Assembly: GCA_034429715.1 (NCBI GenBank)
Contig: DAOUFR010000043.1
Location: 1 to 64,000, forward strand
DNA from: CAIMUM01 sp034429715
GTDB taxonomy: Bacteria > Chloroflexota > Dehalococcoidia > GIF9 > UBA5629
DNA length: 64,000 bases
Reading direction: 5' to 3'
The stretch's first letter is position 1; every line of letters starts with the position of its first letter. The notes under the pieces were generated by a model. That model ran no database searches. It was not told where the DNA came from and worked only from the letters and a program-made list of their open reading frames with translations. Positions 41,601 to 49,929 of this stretch are shown piece by piece. Position numbers and translations under genes: made by a program.

Positions 41601-43604
41601 ATGTTGAAGTATCCCGAGTTATTCACACCCTTCAAAATCGGTAAAGTCGAATTGATCAACAGGATCGTTATGAGCCCGATGATGGTCGGCGGATGGCTGG
41701 ACGCCAACGGCAACATCACCGACGAGGTCATCGATTACTACGAGGAGCGCGCCAAAGGGGGGGCCGGCCTGATTTATACCGGCGCCTTCCCGCTTAATGC
41801 CAACATAGAGAAAGCAAACGCGATCTTTGTCTCGCCCTTCGATCAGCCCGAAACCTTTCTCTCCCAATTGAAAAAGGTGGTGGACCGGGTGCATCTGTAC
41901 AACACCAAAATATTTATCCAGATGACAGTGGGCAACGGCAGGCTTATGCCGCCCTTTCTGTTAAACAGCACTCCCGTCTCCCCGTCCGAAAACCCCAACT
42001 GGTGGGATCCGAACACCACCTGCCGGGCGCTGACCAAAGAAGAGATAGAACGCCTCGTCCAGAGCGCAGTCACGGCTGCTCTCAACTGCATGATGACCGG
42101 CTGCGACGGCGTGGATTTCATCGGTATCTACGGCGGCTACATGGGTGACCAATTCGGAACAGCCGCTTTCAACCGTCGCACCGACGAATACGGAGGCTCC
42201 GTAGAGGGGAGAGCCAAGCTGTTTACCGATATCGTGAAGGGCGTCAAAGCTGTATGCGGGGCCGATTTTGCGGTGACCGCCCGGCTGGCTGCCAAACACT
42301 ATATGAAAGGCATACAGCAGAGCGCGGTCCCGGGCGAGAAGTTCCAGGAATTCGGTCGCGATGTAGAAGACAGCATCGCGATTGCTCGGGAGCTGGAGAA
42401 GGCAGGATTCGACGCCCTGCTGATGGCCTGCGGTACCTACGACTCGATGTACTGGCTTTATTCACCCATGTATCAGAAGGACGGGCTGTGGCTGGATGAC
42501 GTGGCAAAAGTGAAGGCCCAGCTCAAGATACCCGTCATCTGCCCGGGCAAGATAACCAGGCCTCAACTGGCCAATGACGCCATTAAAAATGGAATGGTCG
42601 ATGCCGTCGCACTGGGACGGGCGCTGCTGGCCGATGCTCACTGGGCCGGCAAGGCCAGGATGGGTAAGGACGAAGCCATACGCCCCTGCATCAGCTGCAA
42701 CAACGGCTGCATAGGACATGACTTTGCGGGACTGCCCATGACATGCGCGGTCAATCCCGACCTGTTCAACGAAAAGTATGCGGGGCTGCAGAAGGTTGCG
42801 ATCGCTAAGAAGATAGCCATAATCGGCGCAGGCGTGGCAGGCATGGAAGCCGCCCGGATAGCCGCGCTACGCGGGCATAACGTTACCATCTATGATCAGA
42901 ACAACAGCCTGGGCGGCGTGGTTTTAGCGGGGTCCGTCCCGCCATCCAAGGATGCTGATAAACGGCTGCTGAAGTGGTACGAAAAAGAGCTCAAGGAAGC
43001 CGGCGTCAAGCTAAAGCTCGGAAGCGGAATGACGCTTGACCGGATCGCGAAACTGGATGCGGACGAGATCGTTGTGGCCACGGGGGCAACCGCCAAGGTC
43101 CCGCCTATCCCCGGCGTTGACCTGCCGCATGTGTGTACCGCTACCGACCTCCTGCTGGGTAAAAAGGAAGCGGGTAAGCGCGTGACGGTAATCGGCGGCG
43201 GACAGGTCGGCTGCGAAGTGGCCCTGTGGCTGGAGGAAAAAGGCAAAGAGGTCACCCTTATCGAAGCGCTGCCCGGCCTGATGATGCTCGGCAAAGAGGC
43301 CCTCTTCATCGCCAATAAAAAGATGCTCGAGGATATGCTGGCCTATAAGAAGGTCAGGGTGATGCTCGGGACGCAGGTCGCCGCCATCGGCAAAGACAGC
43401 GTGGATGTGGTAACTAATCAGGGAAAGGAGACTGTTGCAACCGATACGGTCGTCCTGGCTGTCGGATACAATTCAGACAACCGGCTTTACAGGGAAATCA
43501 GCGCCGCCGTGCCGAAAAAAGTGTGGCTGCTGGGCGATGCCAGGGCGCCGGGCAATATCATGTTCGCCATCAGGGATGGTGCGACTATCGGCCGGGTTGT
43601 GTGA
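41601..43604 (+). CDS. NADH:flavin oxidoreductase / 2,4-dienoyl-CoA-reductase-type enzyme
   Basis: A 667-residue Old-Yellow-type enzyme with the three-part layout of FadH and BaiCD/BaiH proteins. An FMN TIM barrel occupies about residues 1-340 (with FNRRTDEYGGSVEGRA). The [4Fe-4S] motif C-x2-C-x3-C-x11-C is at Cys363/366/370/382. An FAD domain starts with IAIIGAGVAGMEAA and an NAD(P) insert with VTVIGGGQVGCEVA. Length matches E. coli FadH. It reduces a conjugated C=C bond of an acyl-CoA, or another enone (a steroid or cyclic enoate), using NAD(P)H. GGAGGAG precedes the ATG. It stands alone under its own operator-covered promoter. Confidence 0.88.
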   Translation: MLKYPELFTPFKIGKVELINRIVMSPMMVGGWLDANGNITDEVIDYYEERAKGGAGLIYTGAFPLNANIEKANAIFVSPFDQPETFLSQLKKVVDRVHLYNTKIFIQMTVGNGRLMPPFLLNSTPVSPSENPNWWDPNTTCRALTKEEIERLVQSAVTAALNCMMTGCDGVDFIGIYGGYMGDQFGTAAFNRRTDEYGGSVEGRAKLFTDIVKGVKAVCGADFAVTARLAAKHYMKGIQQSAVPGEKFQEFGRDVEDSIAIARELEKAGFDALLMACGTYDSMYWLYSPMYQKDGLWLDDVAKVKAQLKIPVICPGKITRPQLANDAIKNGMVDAVALGRALLADAHWAGKARMGKDEAIRPCISCNNGCIGHDFAGLPMTCAVNPDLFNEKYAGLQKVAIAKKIAIIGAGVAGMEAARIAALRGHNVTIYDQNNSLGGVVLAGSVPPSKDADKRLLKWYEKELKEAGVKLKLGSGMTLDRIAKLDADEIVVATGATAKVPPIPGVDLPHVCTATDLLLGKKEAGKRVTVIGGGQVGCEVALWLEEKGKEVTLIEALPGLMMLGKEALFIANKKMLEDMLAYKKVRVMLGTQVAAIGKDSVDVVTNQGKETVATDTVVLAVGYNSDNRLYREISAAVPKKVWLLGDARAPGNIMFAIRDGATIGRVV

Positions 43605-43667
43605 CTTAAAAGGTTGGTATCATTGACACGCTGAAATCCTGAGCCGGAACACATGTGATGCGTTTCG

Positions 43668-45566
43668 TCACTCGATCCACGTGACCTTTCTGTAAATGCC
43701 GTCCCAGAACATGTATTCCAGCTTTATGGCGGTCTCATACGTCCTCTTCATTTTCAGCCTGTTTTCAGGGGACGTCCCTCTCATGTATTTTTCGACCAGA
43801 TCGACGAGCTGTTTCGTATCGCCGTTTTCCCAGGATTCGTCCCCGTTCTCATCGATCCATGTCTGGTATTTGTTATAAGGCGTTTTTTCCGACTGCTTCA
43901 TATCCACTCCGAGCTGATAATAGATCCACTGGCAGGGCAGAGTCGCTATCAACCCCACCTCGAATGGTTCGAGCACGGCTGTCTTGACAAGGTAAGAGTT
44001 GTAGAACTCCGTGCCCGGATAGGATGTCGCATTTTCCAGCTCCTCCGCGGTTATGTGGAACTTCCGGAAATAGAATTTATGAACACTCTCGATCTCCTCG
44101 TCTATTCCCGCGCTCTGGGTTTCGATGAACTGCGCCGTGGCCGCATCCGGTGCTTTGGCGAGCAGAATGCTGTAAACCTTCTTGTAATTTTGCAGAAAAT
44201 AGTAGTCCTGAATGATATATTCTTTGAACAGTTCCTCGTCGAGTTGGCCGCTGAGCAGTTCCTGATTGAAGGGCAGGTTCAGGATTTTCCGGTAGAAGGG
44301 GTAATTCTCATCCCAGATACGCTGCGTGTAACGCTGCGACGGGCAGAGTTCATCCGCGATGGCGGTCATGACTGTGATCATTTCGTCCCAGCGTTCGTCT
44401 GCATCGGGTTCCGGCCAGGCGCTGGTCTGCACGATGACTGTGCGGCGGGCTGGATCGATGTAAATGGCCTGTCCGTGAATGCCCATCGCCATGTAAACGC
44501 CGCCGTCGAGCAGCCACCACTGGTAGGCGTATCCAAGGCTGTCTGAATAGGCGTCGGCCACTGCGGGGTGGGCGAGCAGCGACGCGCCCTCGGCTGTGGT
44601 GGACATGCGGACCCACTCCTCCGATACGATTTGATGTCCTCCCAGTTTGCCGCCGTTCATCATCATCAGACCGAAGCGCCCGTAATCCCTGAGCGTGGCG
44701 CAGAAGCCCGCTGCGGCTAATATATCGGGTTGCTGTTTACCGCGATAGAAAAAAGCGTCATCCTGCGCGCCGATTTTCTGCCACAGCTCCCTCTCGCAGT
44801 ACTCGTTAACAGGTCTGCCGGAGACCGTTTCCAGCAGCCGGCCCAATACCTGTGTGTCGATGCTCTGATATTCGAATCGCTGGCCGGGCGGCTCCACCGC
44901 TTTGCAGGCGGCTGCGAAGTCTATCAGGGCCGGCGTACCCCGCCACCAGGCCATCACGAAATGGGAAAAATCGCTGTCCGGGTCGGTGTAGTCTTCGTTC
45001 CAGTCGATTCCGGTTGCCATCTGCAGCGTCTGTTTGACGGTCACATCCCTGAATCCGCTCTCTGAAAGGGATGGAAGATAGCGCGTGACAGGATCGTCAA
45101 TGCTCTTGATCTCTCCCTTCTCGGCGGCGATTCCGGTCAGGACCGATATGATGGACTTGCCCATCGAATTGGAGATAAAACGCGACTTAGGCCCCGCGCC
45201 CTGCAGGTATTTTTCCAGCACAATCCGATCGTCCTGGAGAACTAAAAAGCCCAGTACGGCGCTCCTATCGAAATATTCGTCGAGTGTGTAATTTTTACCG
45301 TGAAACGTGTAGCCGGCTGTAAAATTGTCTGATGTTTCCCTGAGGGGGAAAGAGGAATCGGGCCTGCGCACCCAATCCAACTGTAAATTAAGCTGCTCTA
45401 AGTTGCGGAAGGTTTCGGCCCGCACCATGAAATTGGACTCTTCCGTCGCCGCACCGGATGCATTGGTCCCGCCGGTAGCGAGCTGAGCCGGACTACAGCC
45501 GACCTGTGCGACGAACAGCAGGCAGAGTGTCATACATACAAGGAGCGATAGGTTTCGTTTTTTCAT
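43668..45566 (-). CDS. Lipoprotein-like serine hydrolase of the class C beta-lactamase family
   Basis: A secreted protein of about 632 residues. The N-terminus has a Lys/Arg start, a hydrophobic core and VGCSP, a lipobox-like cysteine, so membrane anchoring is likely. The beta-lactamase/DD-peptidase domain (about residues 90-410) has the SxxK motif SMGK (Ser135, Lys138 counted from the upstream GTG), a Tyr motif YQS and the HGQ triad. The family includes esterases and peptidases, so antibiotic resistance should not be assumed. The last 220 residues are of unknown type. Start is ATG 45566 or GTG 45569; the Shine-Dalgarno site is weak. Confidence 0.82.
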   Translation of the reverse strand: MKKRNLSLLVCMTLCLLFVAQVGCSPAQLATGGTNASGAATEESNFMVRAETFRNLEQLNLQLDWVRRPDSSFPLRETSDNFTAGYTFHGKNYTLDEYFDRSAVLGFLVLQDDRIVLEKYLQGAGPKSRFISNSMGKSIISVLTGIAAEKGEIKSIDDPVTRYLPSLSESGFRDVTVKQTLQMATGIDWNEDYTDPDSDFSHFVMAWWRGTPALIDFAAACKAVEPPGQRFEYQSIDTQVLGRLLETVSGRPVNEYCERELWQKIGAQDDAFFYRGKQQPDILAAAGFCATLRDYGRFGLMMMNGGKLGGHQIVSEEWVRMSTTAEGASLLAHPAVADAYSDSLGYAYQWWLLDGGVYMAMGIHGQAIYIDPARRTVIVQTSAWPEPDADERWDEMITVMTAIADELCPSQRYTQRIWDENYPFYRKILNLPFNQELLSGQLDEELFKEYIIQDYYFLQNYKKVYSILLAKAPDAATAQFIETQSAGIDEEIESVHKFYFRKFHITAEELENATSYPGTEFYNSYLVKTAVLEPFEVGLIATLPCQWIYYQLGVDMKQSEKTPYNKYQTWIDENGDESWENGDTKQLVDLVEKYMRGTSPENRLKMKRTYETAIKLEYMFWDGIYRKVTWIE

Positions 45567-45630
45567 CACACGTTCAGATTCATTTATATTTCATAGCGGC
45601 TGCTTTAGACTTTCTCAAAGACAGGTCGAA

Positions 45631-45659
45631 AGTATATGGCGGTGACCACACGAAGTCAA
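45631..45659 (-). promoter_or_regulatory. Promoter of the serine hydrolase gene, twin of the one at 57725
   Basis: Minus-strand TTGACT-17-TATACT. About 53 bp around it align without gaps to 57701-57753, which has identical -35 and -10 boxes before the GNAT gene. The 381-bp gap 45567-45947 holds this promoter and a possible coding remnant (45691-45826). Confidence 0.7.
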
Positions 45660-45690
45660 TTCGCCGCTGCGAGCACGCGCAACGCACGCA

Positions 45691-45826
45691 GGGTGACCCA
45701 CTTGTTGAGCTGTTTCTTTGTATAGAATGCAAGGAATTGCTGTCCGGGATGGTGGATGGAAGGAATTACGAATCAGACATAGCCCTCAGCAGCGAGGAAG
45801 CAGCCGAGGAAATGGTTCACGAATAA
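45691..45826 (+). pseudogene. Possible coding remnant with a CxxC motif
   Basis: The frame ends in a coding-like stretch including ELFLCIECKELLSGMVDG and a Ser/Glu/Ala-rich tail, then TAA. There is no convincing start codon or Shine-Dalgarno site, and the frame runs back through the promoter at 45631 and into the serine hydrolase on the other strand. It may be the 3' remnant of a gene; it may also be chance. Confidence 0.2.
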
Positions 45827-45947
45827 TCACAGGCTAACCCATGCTCACCGTAATTCGATGGTAGCGGATTTTTGGCAACAGCTATCACATAGGCTAGCCA
45901 ATGATTATTTGGTTATCCAGGGTCTTATTCAGGACGCTTAATAGATT

Positions 45948-46088
45948 TTAGCTTTTGCCGATGCGGTACATTTTTGTCCCGCATTTAGAACAAACACCTT
46001 TGGTCGCTGGTTTGCCATTCTTCATTTTGACAGCCTTGGTGTTACTCATCTCCCTCTTCTTACGACACTTCATGCAATAACCTATCAT
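45948..46088 (-). CDS. DUF5679 zinc-ribbon mini-protein (46 residues)
   Basis: A 46-residue protein beginning MIGYCMKCRKKREM and ending KCGTKMYRIGKS. Two CxxC knuckles (CMKC and CSKC) frame a basic centre with KNGKPATKGVC. This is the pattern of the small DUF5679 family, common in Chloroflexota and some other phyla; its function is unknown. It has an AAGGAGGT site before the ATG. It is too short for normal gene calling. The neighbours are unrelated surface proteins. Confidence 0.8.
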   Translation of the reverse strand: MIGYCMKCRKKREMSNTKAVKMKNGKPATKGVCSKCGTKMYRIGKS

Positions 46089-46213
46089 TGAATAAACCTC
46101 CTTGAGTTTATTAATTTCACAATAGATGATTCAACACGGAATGTCAATAGGTAAAACCAATCTGCGTCGATTCAAAGCGTTTTTCAGAGGTGATTTATAT
46201 TAAATTCAGATAG

Positions 46214-46260
46214 GCCGGTTCCCACACGAATAAACCTTTCTTAAACTTTATCGTTTCTCC
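46214..46260 (+). repeat. 47-bp direct repeat, copy A
   Basis: This block matches 49128-49174 at 45 of 47 positions in the same orientation. The shared core includes ACACGAATAAACCTTTC and TTAAACTTTATCGTTTC. The two copies bracket the propeller-protein gene (46295-48874). Confidence 0.8.
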
Positions 46261-46294
46261 GTATCTGTTATTACAACGTCACGCATCTGAATTC

Positions 46295-48874
46295 TTAATA
46301 TCCCGGCCGCCTTCGCTGCAGGAAGTACAGCGCGCCCGCGACCATGGCGATGAAAATCAAGGCTACGCTGATGTACAGGATGATATCGGGGTCGACCGCC
46401 TGCTCCACTGTCAGGCCGCCTGCGTATACACCGTTTACATAGACCGTGTAGCTGCCGGGCTGGCTGCGGCTGAAGGTAAAGGTGACCGGGATATTCGAGC
46501 CACTGTTGACCGTGACTCCCCGGCTGGTCTCCTCCTGCCCGTTGATCAGCAGTCTGATATTGGCGCTGCCGTTGGCTGTCCCCCTGTTTGCGACGCCGGC
46601 CGTGACGGTAACCGGTGCACCGGGCGCAGCCTTTGCGTCAGACAGCGAGGCGCTTTGCACTACTATATTGGAAAGCGACACTGTCGACGTTTGCGCCGGG
46701 GGTGAAACGCTTCCGCCTGAAGATTGAGGCTGAAGTCCGATGAAAGACTGTGCGGTGTTGAAACTTGCCTCAGCTCCGTAAGCTGTGCCGAAAATACAAA
46801 CACCTTTGGCTCGGTAGTAAATGGTCTGGCCGCTGTCATATGGGCCGGTGTCGATCACTGCAAGGAACGGTCCCGGCGCCGACATTCCCTGAGCAGTGGT
46901 CTCTGCAGTATAAACACCACTGACCGTCCCATACTGGAAGGATACATTTACCAGTTCACATGTGCCTGGCGCTATCAGCGAGCCGTTTAATGTTGCTCCC
47001 GTTGTAATGATATCGGTGGCTGCACCTGTACTGACCACGGGAGCCACCGGTGTCACCGGTGTACCGATATAGTGGAGGATGGTACCTAAATCACCTACGA
47101 TATGGATGTCTTCAGCTGAACTGCCCCAGATGTCAAATAACGTATTCCCGGAGAGTGTGAGGATACAACTTATTTGGGACCACCTGATGCCGTTATAATG
47201 CTGGGCGGCGCCCCAGTCACCGGCAATATAGACATCGGTAGATGAACTTCCCCACACACCGTACAGGTCGTCCGTCGAAGTAATGATTTTTCTCCACGCG
47301 CTGCCGTTGTAATGGAAAAGGTCGTAACCTCCTGTTGCATAAATATTGTTCCACGAGGTCCCCCAGATATGCTCGAGGTTTAACTCAGTCCCGCTGTGCA
47401 TCGGCGCCCAGGTGAGGCCGTTGTAACGCAGGATCGTGCCGTGGGCCCCGCAGCAGAGGACGTTGTCGGCTGAGGAGCCCCACACCGATACCAGGTCCCT
47501 GTGAGTAAGGCTGGACATGGCGGCCCAGACGCTGCCGTCATAGTGCAGGATAGTTCCTGCGTATCCCACGGCAAAAACATTGCTTGCCGATGTCCCCCAT
47601 ATACCGATCAGCGGCTGTGCGGTGATGTCGTGCACGTCCATTATGCGCCATTGAAATCCGTCGTAATGGAGTATGGTCCCAACGTCGCCAACTACGAATA
47701 CATCGCTGGCGGAACTGCCCCAGACGTGGAAGAGGTCGGCGGAGGTTAGATGGCCGATATCGATACGGCTCCAAGTGTTGCCATCATAGTGAAAGAGGCC
47801 GGCCCCCGCTCCGACAGCATAAACATTATTGGAGTCGCTACTCCAGGTACCGAAAAGCTCGGTGTCGGTTACGCCGATGTACATCGGGGCCCATTGCGCG
47901 CCGTTGAAGTGCAGTATCAAGCCATGCTGGCCTACAAAGAAAACGTCGGCGGTTGAGCTGCCCCAAATACCGTAAGATGTCTGCTCGGCATTGTATGAAT
48001 TCTCCCAGCCTCCTGCAATTGTGTAATGCAGTATCTCGCCCGTAAAACCCATCGTGTAAACATCGTTGCCGGAGCTGCCCCATATACTGTACAGGCTGTC
48101 CGTAGGCGGGCTATCCATCGTCGTCCAGATGTTGTCGTGGTAATGTAATATCGTCCCGAGATCTCCCACGGCAAAGACATCATTTGCCGAGCTTCCCCAA
48201 ACCGCGGAGAGATCGATGCTGATCGGGCCGATGTCCATCTTGCTCCAGTTCGTGCCGTCATAATGGAGAACAGTCCCGTCATCCCCGACCGCGAAAACGT
48301 CGCTGCTGGAAGTTCCCCAGACACCGTTCAGGCTTTCAGTTGTGCCGCTCGTCATTGACGTCCATGCGACACCGTTATAGTTCAGTATGGTGCCGTGCGT
48401 CCCGACCACGAAAATATTGTTGGCCGAGCTTCCCCAGATATGCATCAGGTCTTCATGTGTAATTGCGCCGATATTGACAGTGCTCCAGCTGCTGCCATTG
48501 TAATGGATAATGGTGCCGTTGAACCCCACCGCATAAACGTTATCGCGGGCGCTGCCCCAGACACCGTGCAGGGTTTGCCCGGTGACCTGGCTGTTGTCCT
48601 GCGTCCAGCGGGAGCCGTCATAATGAAGGATAATGCCGCCCCAACCTACCGTAAAAACATCGTCACTGCCTGTTCCCCATATATCTACAAGCGCGGTGTT
48701 CACGAACCCGCTTTCCAGTTCCCAGTCGCAGCTCTCTGTAGCTGAGACGGCAGGTGGAGAGACAAGAGGGGGGATAGAGATGACTGTTATTATTGCCGCC
48801 GCTAAAAGCAGTGTGAAGTGCCGTACCATTTTGCGTATGCGCGTCCCCTCAGGCTTTCTAATGCTGGTAAACAT
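46295..48874 (-). CDS. Secreted 14-repeat beta-propeller-like protein with Fn3/CARDB-type region and C-terminal anchor
   Basis: An 859-residue exported protein. A signal peptide ends near residue 45 (SATES). It is followed by 14 tandem repeats of about 40 residues, each like LxxVWGSSxxDVFAVGxxG and then TILHYDGxxW. Fourteen repeats would suit two seven-bladed propellers (inference). Next come an Fn3-like segment (VSFQYGTVSGVY, YYRAKGV) and a CARDB-type domain (GAPVTVTAGVANRGTANGSA). A C-terminal membrane helix follows, ending in RRRPGY, so the protein is probably held on the outer face of the cytoplasmic membrane. Binding or adhesion is likelier than catalysis. 47-bp direct repeats flank the gene. 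Confidence 0.8.
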   Translation of the reverse strand: MFTSIRKPEGTRIRKMVRHFTLLLAAAIITVISIPPLVSPPAVSATESCDWELESGFVNTALVDIWGTGSDDVFTVGWGGIILHYDGSRWTQDNSQVTGQTLHGVWGSARDNVYAVGFNGTIIHYNGSSWSTVNIGAITHEDLMHIWGSSANNIFVVGTHGTILNYNGVAWTSMTSGTTESLNGVWGTSSSDVFAVGDDGTVLHYDGTNWSKMDIGPISIDLSAVWGSSANDVFAVGDLGTILHYHDNIWTTMDSPPTDSLYSIWGSSGNDVYTMGFTGEILHYTIAGGWENSYNAEQTSYGIWGSSTADVFFVGQHGLILHFNGAQWAPMYIGVTDTELFGTWSSDSNNVYAVGAGAGLFHYDGNTWSRIDIGHLTSADLFHVWGSSASDVFVVGDVGTILHYDGFQWRIMDVHDITAQPLIGIWGTSASNVFAVGYAGTILHYDGSVWAAMSSLTHRDLVSVWGSSADNVLCCGAHGTILRYNGLTWAPMHSGTELNLEHIWGTSWNNIYATGGYDLFHYNGSAWRKIITSTDDLYGVWGSSSTDVYIAGDWGAAQHYNGIRWSQISCILTLSGNTLFDIWGSSAEDIHIVGDLGTILHYIGTPVTPVAPVVSTGAATDIITTGATLNGSLIAPGTCELVNVSFQYGTVSGVYTAETTAQGMSAPGPFLAVIDTGPYDSGQTIYYRAKGVCIFGTAYGAEASFNTAQSFIGLQPQSSGGSVSPPAQTSTVSLSNIVVQSASLSDAKAAPGAPVTVTAGVANRGTANGSANIRLLINGQEETSRGVTVNSGSNIPVTFTFSRSQPGSYTVYVNGVYAGGLTVEQAVDPDIILYISVALIFIAMVAGALYFLQRRRPGY

Positions 48875-48982
48875 CGATCCGTCCTCGTCCTCAACCTATA
48901 CGTTGGTTCCGTTAAACTGCCGGTCATTATACCCCATCACGGATATAAGTTGTATCCACATGGATCGGACTTTTTCCGGATA

Positions 48983-49223
48983 AAAGGATTTCGCTCAATT
49001 GATCAAAGACGGCGCTTTAAACGCCGCACCCTACGGATTCTCGTTCTCGGAGAAAGAGATCGACGACCTGCTGAGCGGCAGCGCGACGCGGTTTTTCAAT
49101 TTAAAACCGCGAAATTATGAGCCCACAGCCGGTTCTTACACGAATAAACCTTTCTTAAACTTTATCGTTTCTCCTATTATTCCCGGCATTGACCAAATAA
49201 AGGGAATAGGAGGAACACTTTGA
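48983..49223 (+). pseudogene. Possible 3' remnant of an amidohydrolase gene
   Basis: The frame contains APYGFSFSEKEIDDLL followed by SGSATRFFNLKP. This resembles the C-terminus of amidohydrolase-2/ACMSD-type proteins (compare LTDEEREIILGKAAQSVFNF at the end of the gene at 58601). No start codon with a ribosome site is seen, and the reading runs on into the direct repeat at 49128. The 345-bp gap 48875-49219 holds only this, the repeat and the leader of the next gene. Confidence 0.3.
49128..49174 (+). repeat. 47-bp direct repeat, copy B
   Basis: The second copy of the block at 46214, with two mismatches. It lies 46 bp before the TTG start of the secreted protein at 49220, so its AT-rich core might also serve as promoter DNA there. 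Confidence 0.8.
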
Positions 49224-49843
49224 TCAAACATAAATCTCCGGGCAGCCTGCTGGCTGCGGCATTCCTCTGCCTGGCTGTGTTAATTTCGCCGGTCACAGCC
49301 AATGCAGACTCATCGGACGGCCTTACCCTGACGGTGGCTCCCTCTGTGACCACGGCATCCCTGGGCGAAAACATCTCGTATAACTACGTGATCACCAGCA
49401 CATGCAACACCACCGTCGACTCGCTGGTACTCACTGATGATAAATTCGGTACCATCAGTCTGCCGGCGACAAGTATCGCTACCGGGGACAATATCAGCGC
49501 CAGCGTAACCTACACAGTAGTGTCGGGAGATTTCCCCGGCCCGATCTCCAATACCGCCACGGTTACAGGCGTATCGGCAGACAACGTGACCTACAGTGCA
49601 AGCGCAGACGTCTCGGTCTCGCTCGCTTCCTGGATTGAGGACATCCTTACTAAAGCCGGCATACTCAGAAACCGGGGAGTACCAGGCAAAGGCATCGACC
49701 ACGCCCCCGGCCTGCAGAAACCTTTTAATCCCAATTCCCACATGGGGAGCGATAACGGCGCCACTACCGGTGGCGATGATGACAATCTTAGTAATGGTAA
49801 CGGTAACGGGAAAGGGAATAACGGAAAGGGAAAAAATAAGTAA
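49220..49843 (+). CDS. Secreted protein with DUF11-type domain and Gly/Asn/Lys-rich tail
   Basis: A 207-residue protein with a signal peptide (hydrophobic core LLAAAFLCLAVLISPVTANA). A DUF11/conserved-repeat beta-sandwich follows (about residues 33-130; YNYVITSTCNTTVDSLVLTD and NTATVTGV are characteristic). The C-terminal quarter is low complexity, ending in repeated GNG/KGN units. The start is TTG, 6 bases after AGGAGG. DUF11 proteins are surface or extracellular; here there is no anchor. It may function with the propeller protein on the other side of repeat B. A perfect terminator hairpin follows. Confidence 0.72.
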   Translation: MIKHKSPGSLLAAAFLCLAVLISPVTANADSSDGLTLTVAPSVTTASLGENISYNYVITSTCNTTVDSLVLTDDKFGTISLPATSIATGDNISASVTYTVVSGDFPGPISNTATVTGVSADNVTYSASADVSVSLASWIEDILTKAGILRNRGVPGKGIDHAPGLQKPFNPNSHMGSDNGATTGGDDDNLSNGNGNGKGNNGKGKNK

Positions 49844-49862
49844 TCGCGGTCTATTGTAACGG

Positions 49863-49892
49863 AGAAGGGGCAGCTTTAAAGCTGCCCCTTCT
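49863..49892. terminator. Perfect 30-bp bidirectional terminator hairpin
   Basis: AAGGGGCAGC-TTTAAA-GCTGCCCCTT, extended by AG/CT on each side, is perfectly self-complementary. It stands between the converging genes at 49220 and 49930. T-rich CTTCATTGTTGT follows on the plus strand, and an A-rich side serves the minus strand. Confidence 0.8.
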
Positions 49893-49929
49893 TCATTGTT
49901 GTACGCAGACAGGTCCCAGAGATATTTTT

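Noticed and set aside
43668..45566. Beta-lactam resistance gene
   Set aside because: The class C-like motifs are shared with many esterases and peptidases, and the extra C-terminal region is not that of known beta-lactamases.
46295..48874. Repetitive DNA that could suggest a CRISPR or tandem-repeat array
   Set aside because: The periodicity is about 120 bp with in-frame coding variation; it comes from the protein repeats.
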